Positions 46,083 to 55,352 of a stretch of 64,000 bases of DNA are shown piece by piece. Every line of letters starts with the position of its first letter. Position 1 is the stretch's first letter. Made by a program: the position numbers and the translations under genes. The stretch is from Actinomyces graevenitzii C83 (GTDB taxonomy: Bacteria; Actinomycetota; Actinomycetes; Actinomycetales; Actinomycetaceae). Location of the stretch: assembly GCF_000239695.1 (NCBI RefSeq), contig NZ_JH470338.1:585958-649957 (forward strand). The letters are read 5' to 3'. The notes beneath the pieces are model-generated. The model saw only the letters and a list, made by a program, of their open reading frames with translations, had not been told where the DNA came from and did no database searches.

Positions 46083-48178
46083 CCACCGTTTCACATACCA
46101 CTTCTCCTACCGCGAGCGGCCACGTGACCATCGTGTTCACCTCCGACTGGGGCGTGTCCACGGGCGTGGGCCACGCGGGACGCACACACTCAACAATCGA
46201 GCGTTGCGGTGACGACCCGGTCGTGCGCGGCACGGTCATCACGGGAGTCCTGCGCGAGCAGGCCATGGTCGCGGCAGAAGCCTTCGATCGAGCGATGGGC
46301 TCTTCCGGCGAGCACTGGAAGGAATTCGCCCTGTGGCTCTTCGGTCAGGACCCCGACAGCGAGCCGGGCTCAACTCCCCACCCGCGTCACGTTCTCTTCA
46401 CGGACGCGACCCCGGCCTCGAAAATTCCAATCCACGACACGGTATCCCTCTCCATCGACCCGACCACGGGGACGGCGCGCGACCAGTTCCTGCGTTTCAC
46501 GGAGCGCGCAGCGGCCGGCGTCCTCACGGGCACGTTCACCCTCATCGACGAGGCCGGGGGGCCTCTCTCCGTTCAGGCGACGATTGAGGCCGCGCACTTC
46601 CTCCTGGGGGTTGCGGGCCTCATGGTCCGAGGCATCGGCTCGGGCTGCAGCGGAGGCGACGGCGAGTGCACGGTGGCGGTCAGCGACAAGGACTACACGA
46701 AGACTGACCTGCAGGATGAGAAAGCCGCCGACGCGCTGACACGGATCCTGGCGAACCGAGATAACGACGACACCCCCACATATTCATCGGAAGACGTGAA
46801 GAACGTCGCAGATCACCTGCGGAACCGCGTTCGGGAGAGCTTGCGGGAGGTCCCAGCCCTGCCAAAGGATCTTCCGAAAGACAGCCCCCAAGACATCGCA
46901 ATGCCTGACCTCCAGCAGTCGGAGTCCGGTAACACGACCTGGTACGAAACGTCCCTCGACATCGTTCTTGAATCTCCGGTTGTTTCCTACGAGGTCCCTT
47001 TCTCGAACGAGGTCCGGTCGTTGGACTTCCTTCGCGGAACCGTGTTGGTCCCGTGGCTGCACGGGCTGCTGCGCAAGAACTACCCGGACAATCCCCTCGT
47101 GAATTCCGCTATCGTCAGCGGTGACCTGCGTGTCAGCGATGCGCTTCCGGTTTACGAGAAAACTCCTGGTTTGCCTGTGCCTTTTGTTCTGGAGAATGAG
47201 AAGGTTCCCGAGGACAAACAAGGAGATATACAACCCTGCACGCTCTTCAACAGGCATATCCCAATCGACGATCAGGTATGTGGAGACCACACGATTCCCA
47301 GTCGTGGCAGCTATCTATTCGTTAAATCGAACGGCGCTCCCGTCACGGGGTGGATCGGGAAGCCCTCGCTGATTGGTCGACAGTCGACGGCGATCAATTC
47401 GGAGACGGGCGCAGCGAAAGATGGACAGCTGTTCCTGGTGCGTGCTCTGCCTGCCGGGTTGACGCTGCGTGCCTCGATTGTCGTGTCGAAACGACTACTG
47501 AGCGAGCTTCGCGGCACCGCTGCTACATCCACTGATTCACCTCTGACGCTCGACCTCGGCATTGCTGAGCAGCCAGCCTTCCTCGGATCCCGCAAGCTCA
47601 CAGGCACATTCGGACGCGCCCGCTGCACTGTGGGTAGTACCTTCACCGAGGTGGGAAGCACCCCGCCCCCGGTAGAGGGTCCTGTCACCGATGAGGGAAC
47701 ACAGGCCTCGTCCTGCGAACCCACCGAGGTTGTGTCTCTGTGGTTCACGTCCGACGTGCTCGCACGGTCGAGCGCTCTGGGACCGGGCGGGAGCGTTGAG
47801 GATCTGGAGCTTGCCTTCAGGCGGGCCAACGTTCCGGTCACGGTCGTTCAGGAGAGCCCCGATCAGGACTCGGGCGACAAGAATCGTAAACGGATTCTGA
47901 CTGCGATCCGACACCGGCGTGTGGACTCGTGGTCGCCGAGGGATAACGCACCTCGCGCCACGCGGCTGGCAATCCAAGCGGGTTCAGTAGTCCAAGTGCG
48001 TCTCTCCCCGGACGATCTGGGGTCGCTCAAGGTACTCGGGCATATCGGCGTCGGTGAACTCACGCCCCAGGGATACGGACGCTTCCTCGTAGACTCCCCC
48101 ATCCTGGCGAAAGCGACGCTGCCCTTATTCACGACCAAGAGTATGAGCTTTACAGCACCAACGGAGGCTGTCTCATGA
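46079..48178 (+). CDS. csx10: Cas7-Csx10 fusion subunit of a type III-D complex
   Basis: 699 residues from the GTG that overlaps the cas10 stop. Residues 15-215 are a Cas7/Csm3-like RAMP domain (IVFTSDWGVSTGVGHAGR at the front, MVRGIGSGCSGGDGEC loop at the end). Residues 220-285 are mainly helical. Residues 290-699 match Csx10, the Cas5-like member of III-D systems: LDFLRGTVLVPWLHGLLRK followed by RVSDALPVYEKTPGLPVPF. The same joining occurs in the III-Dv system of Synechocystis, where a Cas11 part is also attached; whether the helical linker plays that role is open. Confidence 0.8.
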   Translation: MTTVSHTTSPTASGHVTIVFTSDWGVSTGVGHAGRTHSTIERCGDDPVVRGTVITGVLREQAMVAAEAFDRAMGSSGEHWKEFALWLFGQDPDSEPGSTPHPRHVLFTDATPASKIPIHDTVSLSIDPTTGTARDQFLRFTERAAAGVLTGTFTLIDEAGGPLSVQATIEAAHFLLGVAGLMVRGIGSGCSGGDGECTVAVSDKDYTKTDLQDEKAADALTRILANRDNDDTPTYSSEDVKNVADHLRNRVRESLREVPALPKDLPKDSPQDIAMPDLQQSESGNTTWYETSLDIVLESPVVSYEVPFSNEVRSLDFLRGTVLVPWLHGLLRKNYPDNPLVNSAIVSGDLRVSDALPVYEKTPGLPVPFVLENEKVPEDKQGDIQPCTLFNRHIPIDDQVCGDHTIPSRGSYLFVKSNGAPVTGWIGKPSLIGRQSTAINSETGAAKDGQLFLVRALPAGLTLRASIVVSKRLLSELRGTAATSTDSPLTLDLGIAEQPAFLGSRKLTGTFGRARCTVGSTFTEVGSTPPPVEGPVTDEGTQASSCEPTEVVSLWFTSDVLARSSALGPGGSVEDLELAFRRANVPVTVVQESPDQDSGDKNRKRILTAIRHRRVDSWSPRDNAPRATRLAIQAGSVVQVRLSPDDLGSLKVLGHIGVGELTPQGYGRFLVDSPILAKATLPLFTTKSMSFTAPTEAVS

Positions 48179-50988
48179 CCATCTACCGCTACGACATGAC
48201 AATCCCCGTGCGCGTCGTCTCCGCGCTGCACTCCGGCGGCGTCGATGAGGTACCTGTGCGCCCCATAACCGACGAGGACGGCCGGACTGTGCAGCCGAAC
48301 GCTTTCGTGCGCAATGGGCTGGGCGAGGCGATCCTACCGGGTCGCTCCATCAAGGGAGCCATTCGTGCCGCATTCGAAGAACACATGGATGAGCTTGGCT
48401 TCAGCGAAGAGGAACTCAAGAGCCTGTGGGGCGGTGAGATGCGTCGGGATGTCGGCACTAGCAAACCGGCCCGCGGCATCGGCACCGACAAATCCCTCCC
48501 ACTGCGGGCAAGCGCCCTCACCTTCCACCACGCCGTGGTGTGGGACCGCAATCAAGGCGATCTCCCCCACCGCATGAGCACGGCCATTGACCGCGCCACT
48601 GGCGGCGCCGCAGACGGTGCACTTTTCGCGTACGAGTACCTGCCCGTGGACACGACTTTCGAGATCCGAATCAGTGCCGAAGCCCAGGACCCGGCCCCAG
48701 ACCCCACAAAAAACGAGGATGCACAGTCCACAACACAGAGTGAGGCAACAAAGGGGACACCGCCTGCACCCCCTGCTCTCGTCAAGAAAGCCCTGCAAGC
48801 GGTCGTGGCACTCCTCCACGGCAAGTGCATCAGCCTCGGAGGCAGGACAGGGTCCGGTTGGGGTCGCATCGAACCACTCAACGAGAATGCTAGGTATGAC
48901 TGCAAGCTGGTAGTCGTCCCCGGTTCAAAGAGCGAAAAGGGGGATCCAACTAGCGTTCTTGCTAACATACTTGACCAGCGCTCGCCTGTAGACATCGAGC
49001 CTGACAAGAACCTGGACCGTCAATCTGCATCAACCAACATCAAGATTGAGTGGCAGGCTCCGGCGGGATTATTCGTCGGAATGAACAAACCCGATGGCAT
49101 CAAATCCTCGGAAGAGGACACGGTACCCGCAGCGCCACTGCGCAACTGGCACCTGGATGACACGCATCGCGCCGATCACGGGGATGCTACTTATCCGAAA
49201 GTCGCGCATGAGGACAAGGCCTCGCTGCTGCTTCCGGGCACGTCGATCCGCGGGGCGTTGCGGTCCCACTGTTCTCACATCGCTCGCAGCATTGTCAGTG
49301 ACAGCGAAGGTTGTGACGAACTCGGGATACCGGGTGATGTACACAAGCAGCTCGCCACCGATCCGCTCCTCGTGCGCTACTTGTTCGGGACAACCAAGTA
49401 CCGGGGAGCGGTCCGCGTCCACGACTGCGAAGGGCGGATATCAGAAGAAGAGTCTCTCAAGCTCACACGCAACGCAATCGATCGAGTCACCGGAAGCGCT
49501 GCCCACGGAGCGTTGTATTCGGAACTGCTATATCCGCATGCTACATGGGATGCAATCGAGATCGAGATCGACCATGCGCAGCTATGTCGGAATATCTGTC
49601 AGGACCCCGGCGATTACGCACTTTCAACCGTGTCCGCGTCAGACCAGGAATGCGAGCAACCGGCCATTAAAAACCACCTGCGAGCAGCTATCCTGCTGCT
49701 GACCATGGCCGTCACCGACCTCTGCGAGGGAATCCTGCCTCTTGGAGGAAGGACAGGCGGTGGTCTCGGCTTCATCGAGGTCTCGCGCGTGTCTTTCGAA
49801 GGGCTACCTGGAAGGCACAAATCGGTCAGTAGGCCATTTAAAGAACCCACAAATTCCGACGATGCACGCGAGGTACGCGAGGCTCGAGCAAACTTTGCAC
49901 GAAACATTCTGACGAGTATCCTCACCGCTTTTGCGGGAGATGGTGACGAAGCAACCTCGGCTGAGCAAAGAGTCATCAACCTGATTCGAGAGTGGGCGGA
50001 GCTAGGACCCCGTGACGATCAGGGAAGTTCTGTTCCCTCTCACTTCCACCCGACGACAGTGCGGATCGGGTGGAATTCACCAACGGGCGTATTCGTGCAT
50101 GACCCCCAGGCAGACGACGGAAATACTCAATATCCCCTCAGGGCTAAGACTGCTGACAACAACGGGGAGAACAGCACAGCTCCCCTGCTACTTCCCGGCA
50201 CCTCAATTCGCGGTGCGCTGCGCTCCAGGTGTTCGCGGATCGCTCGAACCGTACTGTATGCCGATAATCCCCCATCACAGGGCGAGAGCTTCACTCAGGC
50301 GGATAGCGATGGTAACCAGGTACCTATCGATATTCACGAGCAACTGGCCAAAGAACCACGGCTCGTGCGTTACATGTTCGGTACCACCGAATATCGTGGG
50401 GCAGTTCGAGTCCGAGACTGTACGACAAAGAACACCGGACCTTCCATCAAGGTCACGCATAATGCAATCGACCGGTGGACAGGCGGAGTCGTTGAGGGGC
50501 TGCTGTTCAACGAGGTGACCTATCCGCACGCCACGTGGAACGACATCGTCATCGAGGTTGACACCGCACGTCTTCTTCAGAATGTGAAGACCGAGTCGAG
50601 TATCGCGGACCTATCACTCGATGACTGTGTACCCTTCGCCCGAGCGTCCTGGTGTCTCCTATGTATTGCCCTAGCGGAACTCAGCGCGGGCACCCTTCCG
50701 CTCGGAGGGAAAACAACCCGAGGCCTCGGCCAAGTTGAGGTCACCGGTATCAGCATGTCTGACGCCGACGGCACGATCATCACGGCTCCGACTGAAGAAC
50801 AGCTATGGCCCGGCAGACGGGGCGACAGAGATAACACGACTCCTAGCGCCGCACACACAATCCTCGCGTATCTGCGAGGCGAACTCGGCGGAAACCGAGC
50901 ATACACGGGATGGGCTGATTGTCTCCCAGAATCCAATGCCGAAGCATGTGAGACCTCGACGCATAAGGACGTGAAAGCAGATGAGTGA
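48175..50988 (+). CDS. Triple Cas7 (Csm3-like) fusion, 'Cas7-3x'
   Basis: A 937-residue protein with three Csm3-like units in tandem. Each has a LPGxSIxGAxR element (about residues 54, 351 and 672), an AIDRxTG element (about 136, 436 and 764) and a GGxTxxGxGxxE glycine loop (about 222, 522 and 843). Units 2 and 3 are much closer to each other (LLLPGTSIRGALRS, FGTT.YRGAVRV, YPHATW) than to unit 1, so they arose by a later duplication. Each unit carries Asp residues in the loop where Csm3 keeps its RNase Asp (SGGVDE in unit 1). It would form three rungs of the crRNA backbone. ATGA overlap with csx10. Confidence 0.85.
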   Translation: MTIYRYDMTIPVRVVSALHSGGVDEVPVRPITDEDGRTVQPNAFVRNGLGEAILPGRSIKGAIRAAFEEHMDELGFSEEELKSLWGGEMRRDVGTSKPARGIGTDKSLPLRASALTFHHAVVWDRNQGDLPHRMSTAIDRATGGAADGALFAYEYLPVDTTFEIRISAEAQDPAPDPTKNEDAQSTTQSEATKGTPPAPPALVKKALQAVVALLHGKCISLGGRTGSGWGRIEPLNENARYDCKLVVVPGSKSEKGDPTSVLANILDQRSPVDIEPDKNLDRQSASTNIKIEWQAPAGLFVGMNKPDGIKSSEEDTVPAAPLRNWHLDDTHRADHGDATYPKVAHEDKASLLLPGTSIRGALRSHCSHIARSIVSDSEGCDELGIPGDVHKQLATDPLLVRYLFGTTKYRGAVRVHDCEGRISEEESLKLTRNAIDRVTGSAAHGALYSELLYPHATWDAIEIEIDHAQLCRNICQDPGDYALSTVSASDQECEQPAIKNHLRAAILLLTMAVTDLCEGILPLGGRTGGGLGFIEVSRVSFEGLPGRHKSVSRPFKEPTNSDDAREVREARANFARNILTSILTAFAGDGDEATSAEQRVINLIREWAELGPRDDQGSSVPSHFHPTTVRIGWNSPTGVFVHDPQADDGNTQYPLRAKTADNNGENSTAPLLLPGTSIRGALRSRCSRIARTVLYADNPPSQGESFTQADSDGNQVPIDIHEQLAKEPRLVRYMFGTTEYRGAVRVRDCTTKNTGPSIKVTHNAIDRWTGGVVEGLLFNEVTYPHATWNDIVIEVDTARLLQNVKTESSIADLSLDDCVPFARASWCLLCIALAELSAGTLPLGGKTTRGLGQVEVTGISMSDADGTIITAPTEEQLWPGRRGDRDNTTPSAAHTILAYLRGELGGNRAYTGWADCLPESNAEACETSTHKDVKADE

Positions 50989-51622
50989 CAAAGAAACCAA
51001 GAACAACGATCACGAGGCTGCCACTGCCACTGTCCCTTGCTGTCTGAAAGTTATTGAGCACAAAATACATGGTGCTGCGGAGCTTCCTGCGCTACTGGCC
51101 CGTGTTTTCACAGACGGTAAGATAGCGGGAATTGCCTGGGCGACGGATGGTACACGATCTGTCAACGCACTAAACCCAGCAAGCCCGGGCCAGGGGCCAA
51201 CACTGAAAGTGTCATCTCCCAACGGTTTTGACATCTCGCAGGTCTACGAAGCACGCATCTGGCGGGTAACCAACAACAACGGGGACGACGCCACGCTTGC
51301 TCACGAGTTCCGATGGGCGAACGGCGTGGGTGCCGTCGAGCTAACGCTCACCGAGGATACGGCTGAGGCAACGTCCGAAGGCTCGGAGTCAAAACCTGTC
51401 AGCGGGTGGTTCCGCAAGGTGAGCTATCTGCAGCACGAGTCTTCTGGCAGTGGCGATACGGATTCTGCCTCGGAACCCACCTCTGGTCGGACAGAACAGG
51501 ACGAGCAATACGTCGCCACAAAGCCGATGACGGCAGTCGAGTTCATCCAAGAAGAAGATAAGTACGGAAACACGGTCGTAGTCGACCAGCTATTCACAGG
51601 AGAGTGGAAATACAATGCCTAA
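50981..51622 (+). CDS. csx19: Csx19-like type III-D CRISPR protein
   Basis: A 213-residue, mostly beta-strand protein. The pattern GIAWATDGTRSVNALN, then QVYEARIWRV and an AHEFRWANG ending resembles Csx19 (TIGR03984), a small subunit found only in III-D systems. Identification rests on the pattern and on position, since Csx19 usually lies beside csx10 and the large RAMP genes. It overlaps both neighbours (8 bases each). Confidence 0.65.
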   Translation: MSDKETKNNDHEAATATVPCCLKVIEHKIHGAAELPALLARVFTDGKIAGIAWATDGTRSVNALNPASPGQGPTLKVSSPNGFDISQVYEARIWRVTNNNGDDATLAHEFRWANGVGAVELTLTEDTAEATSEGSESKPVSGWFRKVSYLQHESSGSGDTDSASEPTSGRTEQDEQYVATKPMTAVEFIQEEDKYGNTVVVDQLFTGEWKYNA

Positions 51623-53831
51623 GATTCACGCAGCGGCAAATAGAATTCCTGTTCTACGAACCAACACCACGCTCAAGAATTACCCGGAACTCAACGACCG
51701 AGAACCAGCATCACTAGACCACTTTCCAGCTCACACTTGGAGCGGATCCATAAGATTTTCTATTACTGCAAAAACACCACTCGTTTACGGAAGTGTAGAC
51801 GAAGATACTGGTGCGATCTCAGTTCCAACAACGACAATCAAGGACAAGGGGAAAGCAACACGCACGGTTCCCATTTTACCCGCGACGATGGTGAAGGGCA
51901 TGCTGTCTAACGCCTATGAAAGGGTTACGTCGTCCCGCCTACGGGTATTCGGAGACTACTCAGAACCCCTCACATATCGTATGGATCCCGCAGAATGCCA
52001 AAGACTCGTCCCCACATTCGTGCAACCTAATAAGAGAAAAGCAGTTTTACTTACTGGAACCCACGACAGGCTGCCATCAGTTAAGAGAAATTACAACAGT
52101 CGACCAATTCCCGTCATGATGGCAGCAACGCTTCGAACGCGACAAGGGGATAATACAAAGTTTGCCCCAGGAATGAACAACCAACGCTTGTTAGCCATGA
52201 TCCGTCCACAACAAGGAAAACGGTACCGTCAAGTACAGTTCGACGCGAAGCTTGTCGATAACGGAACATACGCATATTGGTTTATCTACGCCCTCTACAC
52301 AAATTCTGAGCCATCCCAGCGAGTTCCAATATTCGACGAAAACACGCTTACCGGAGAAGACCTGCAGCAAAATCTCACTAAGCAGATCGGATACGTCTAT
52401 CTCACCACAGATCCAGACGACCTTTCGAAGAACTCGACCACATTCGCCAAGAAGATGGCAGAACGCGTCTTTTTCACGGAGACACGCATTTCGCCTGAGA
52501 GAGCAACCATTCCCCCCGGAACACAAAACCACCCATCGCCGGTCGAAAGGTATTTCCAAATACTCAAAAGCTATTCGCAAAACTGGGATGCCGAAACAGG
52601 AAATACACCTAATATCTTTATCCGTCAGAGCAATATACTACTCTCCAATAAGACCAACTCCTTCTTGGCATACGCAGTGCTGTCCGAAAGCCAAGAAGGG
52701 CACAAGATAGTAGATGCACTCGTTCCCATCTCCGTCGGCCGCAACGCCTACGCGATGTCTCCTTTAGAGCTCGCACAACGCTCGCACATCGCTCCCGCCA
52801 AGCAACTCTTCGAGCTTTCACCTGCTGATCGACTGTTTGGCTACGTAGCATATAGTGACAGGTCAACTCCAGGAAGTAACGGAGAGAGCGAGCCGTCCTC
52901 TTCCTTGAAGGGACGCATTTCTATAACCGATGTAACTTATGCTGAGGGAGGGGGAGGAGTAGGAAAAGCAACCTCACCGCTTAGGCTACGCCCCCTCTTA
53001 GGCCCTCGCCCCTCCTCGGCTCGTAGATTCTTAACACGTGCCGACGGCTCTAACGTCAATTCAGACAAACAGAAGGTCCGACGAAGTCAGTACTTCTCAC
53101 ACGATCCTGCGCAATCCCTCGGAGTGAGCACATACCCTGTTGATAGGAATGCATGGGATAACGTTGACAAGAAGACCGGATTCCCTAAGAAAGCCCTCAA
53201 AACCGCAAGCGATTCTTTCAACGTCACCTCCGAGGTGAAGAAGTATGTTAAAGCGGGAACGAAATTCGATGCTACTATGCGTTTTGAAGCGCTGACTGAG
53301 TTTGAACTTGCCTGGCTTCTCTGGATTCTTGATTCGGCAAATCTTGTTCCACGCGCCGAACAACATAAGCCCATGAGCAGCACCCCATCAGATAAGTTCG
53401 GTTACCTACGCCTTGGCACCGGAAAGCCACTAGGTCTCGGAGTTGTGCAGATCGACCTATCCCCTAACGGTTTCCAGGCTGGCGAAACCATTGGCAGCAA
53501 CACAGGTACACCCTCACTTTTCTCAGCCTACACCGAGTTGACGGGGTGTTTAGGCACAGTTGTCACGACCACCGATCCCGCTCAATTTCAGGTCCCCAAG
53601 CACTACCTGAAGACACCTTGGGTTGATGCTTTTCAGCGTTCATGCTTCGGATATGACGACATGTTTGACGTTCGGCACTTCACGCTTGATGAGAATAAGG
53701 AGAACAATCGGACGGATTGGGAGACAGGGCTCCCAATCAACGGTGCAGGAGTCGAACCCGGCGTCCTTTGGGGTCCCCAGAGTGGCGCTCCTATTTTCGT
53801 TCCCGAACGACGAAAGAAGAAACGCCGCTAA
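51615..53831 (+). CDS. Large CRISPR RAMP protein, TIGR03986 / 'Cas7-insertion' type
   Basis: A 738-residue protein. A Cas7 front half at residues 40-170 (SGSIRFSITAKTPLVYG, PILPATMVKGMLSNAYE) is separated by a long insertion (about 175-400) from the back half, with RLFGYVAYSD and SSLKGRISITDVTY near 408-440 and glycine loop GTGKPLGLGVVQID near 604. This matches the TIGR03986 family, which caps the crRNA backbone in III-D complexes. The first third is more AT-rich than the rest of the operon. It ends 4 bases from the convergent cas2. Confidence 0.8.
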   Translation: MPKIHAAANRIPVLRTNTTLKNYPELNDREPASLDHFPAHTWSGSIRFSITAKTPLVYGSVDEDTGAISVPTTTIKDKGKATRTVPILPATMVKGMLSNAYERVTSSRLRVFGDYSEPLTYRMDPAECQRLVPTFVQPNKRKAVLLTGTHDRLPSVKRNYNSRPIPVMMAATLRTRQGDNTKFAPGMNNQRLLAMIRPQQGKRYRQVQFDAKLVDNGTYAYWFIYALYTNSEPSQRVPIFDENTLTGEDLQQNLTKQIGYVYLTTDPDDLSKNSTTFAKKMAERVFFTETRISPERATIPPGTQNHPSPVERYFQILKSYSQNWDAETGNTPNIFIRQSNILLSNKTNSFLAYAVLSESQEGHKIVDALVPISVGRNAYAMSPLELAQRSHIAPAKQLFELSPADRLFGYVAYSDRSTPGSNGESEPSSSLKGRISITDVTYAEGGGGVGKATSPLRLRPLLGPRPSSARRFLTRADGSNVNSDKQKVRRSQYFSHDPAQSLGVSTYPVDRNAWDNVDKKTGFPKKALKTASDSFNVTSEVKKYVKAGTKFDATMRFEALTEFELAWLLWILDSANLVPRAEQHKPMSSTPSDKFGYLRLGTGKPLGLGVVQIDLSPNGFQAGETIGSNTGTPSLFSAYTELTGCLGTVVTTTDPAQFQVPKHYLKTPWVDAFQRSCFGYDDMFDVRHFTLDENKENNRTDWETGLPINGAGVEPGVLWGPQSGAPIFVPERRKKKRR

Positions 53832-53835
53832 CCCC

Positions 53836-54117
53836 TCACCACACTCCCCGACACAATCCCACGTCGTCCAGCGCTATGGCCGCGCCTAGTATGTCGGCGC
53901 GGTCGGCGCAGGATGAGCAGATGGGGTAGACGTTGATGACGTCTTCGGAGTCGGAGATGAGAGCGGCCAGCAACAAACGCACGCGCGCCAGCGTGGCGCT
54001 GTCAAGGCGGAGTTGGAACACTGATTCTTGGATGCGGTAGCCCCAGGATTCCAGTGTTTTGGCGACGCGCAGCCGGCGTTTGTTGTCGGCGATGATGTAG
54101 GCGATGATGTAGATCAT
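53836..54117 (-). CDS. cas2: CRISPR adaptation protein Cas2
   Basis: A 93-residue Cas2: ferredoxin-like fold with IIYIIAYIIADNKRRLRVAK as first strand and helix, then ESVFQLRLDSATLARV. With Cas1 it forms the spacer integrase. The ATG at 54115-54117 overlaps the cas1 stop (ATGA); the upstream open frame is not needed. Confidence 0.92.
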   Translation of the reverse strand: MIYIIAYIIADNKRRLRVAKTLESWGYRIQESVFQLRLDSATLARVRLLLAALISDSEDVINVYPICSSCADRADILGAAIALDDVGLCRGVW

Positions 54118-55352
54118 CGCCAGGCAACCCCGCTCCACGGGTAGTCAGGTTCGGCGATGGCTCGCGCCAGCATCTGCGCGGAGTGGGCGATGTGTCTGCG
54201 CCACGACCCCGAGTATCCGGGGAGGGCGCCGTTGACGGATCGCTGGCAGGCGGCCTCGTACGCGTCGACGAGGATTTTCTTGCCGTCGCTGCCCAGCCAC
54301 ACTCCCCCGGCCTCGGCCTCAACAACGCTGTGTTCGGGCCGGAGTTTGCGCGTGCGCAGGAGTGCCATGACGGTTTGGTCGACCAGGAGTGGGCGGAACT
54401 GTTCCATGAGGTCCAGCGCCAGGCTGGGCCGCTTGTCGGTGGGCGCGTGCGCGATACCGAGGGACGGTTCGAGCCCGGCGGCGTGCAGCGCGCCGACGCA
54501 CTCGGACAGGAGGATGGCGTACCCGTAGGACAGGGCGGCGTTGGGTAGGTCGTGGGGTGGGCGTCGGCTGCGCCCGTCAAAGGTGACGTCGGCGGGCACG
54601 CACGCGGAGAGCGCGTCGAAGTAGGCGTTGGAGCACGCGCCTTCGATGCCCATGATCTCGTCGAGGGTGCGCGCATCCGTGAGCGAGCGACGCCACGCGT
54701 GCATGTGCGCGGTCGTGTCGGCGACGTGCACGGTTTCGTCGCGTCGGGCGATGCGGGTGAGGACGTGGATTTTCGCGCCAATGAGGCTGGCGGCCAGGCG
54801 GACGCGCCGCTCACGGTCGCCGAAGAGGGCCACTTGCGCGAGGAGCCGACTGGCGTGCGCTCCCCTGTTGGCGCCGATGAGGGTGCCTTGGTAGGAGCCT
54901 CGCCGCGACAGGCACACGACGTCGACGCCACTGCGCATCGCCCACGAGCGCGCGCCGGCGGACAGGACGACGTTTCCGGACAGGACGATGCGCGTGACGC
55001 TGTTTTTCGGGACGGAGGTTGCAGGCAGCGAGCCGGGCGCGTCGACGAGGACGCGGCCCGCTTTGACATGGACACGCGCGCCATCGCGGCCGACATAGAG
55101 GATGCGATCGGCTTTGCCGGTGGGTTCGTCGCTGGACCGGGTGTCCCACGGGTCGATGCCGATGCTCGCGAGGGCTTTCTCCTCGTCAATGTACTGGGTT
55201 GTCACGTCGGTGAGGCGCGCGCCCGCGCCAATGGCTGCGGCAGCGACGGTGTCGATGGCGTCGGCCAGGCGCTGTTCGTTTGGTGGCCGCGAGCATGAGG
55301 GTGATTCCCACGCGCGAGTAGAGCAGGCCTCGCCCGGTCGCGTACCTGTCAA
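54114..55352 (-). CDS. cas1: CRISPR integrase Cas1 (part of a frameshifted longer gene)
   Basis: The Cas1 domain starts near residue 82 (DRILYVGRDGARVHV) and is complete: Glu in IMGIEGACSNAYF, His in SLGIAHAP and acidic residue in SLALDLMEQFRPL, so integration is likely possible. The N-terminal 80 residues continue an unrelated domain coded upstream, joined across a +1 frameshift near 55,286 (one extra base compared with the copy near 57,227). The annotated GTG at 55352 therefore is probably not the ancestral start. Translation may restart inside. The gene reads opposite to the effector operon. Confidence 0.88.
   Translation of the reverse strand: MTGTRPGEACSTRAWESPSCSRPPNEQRLADAIDTVAAAAIGAGARLTDVTTQYIDEEKALASIGIDPWDTRSSDEPTGKADRILYVGRDGARVHVKAGRVLVDAPGSLPATSVPKNSVTRIVLSGNVVLSAGARSWAMRSGVDVVCLSRRGSYQGTLIGANRGAHASRLLAQVALFGDRERRVRLAASLIGAKIHVLTRIARRDETVHVADTTAHMHAWRRSLTDARTLDEIMGIEGACSNAYFDALSACVPADVTFDGRSRRPPHDLPNAALSYGYAILLSECVGALHAAGLEPSLGIAHAPTDKRPSLALDLMEQFRPLLVDQTVMALLRTRKLRPEHSVVEAEAGGVWLGSDGKKILVDAYEAACQRSVNGALPGYSGSWRRHIAHSAQMLARAIAEPDYPWSGVAWR

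Noticed and set aside
54552..55298. Long plus-strand open frame of 248 residues
   Set aside because: It lies opposite the Cas1 domain, whose catalytic residues are all readable on the minus strand. Long opposite frames are common in GC-rich genes.
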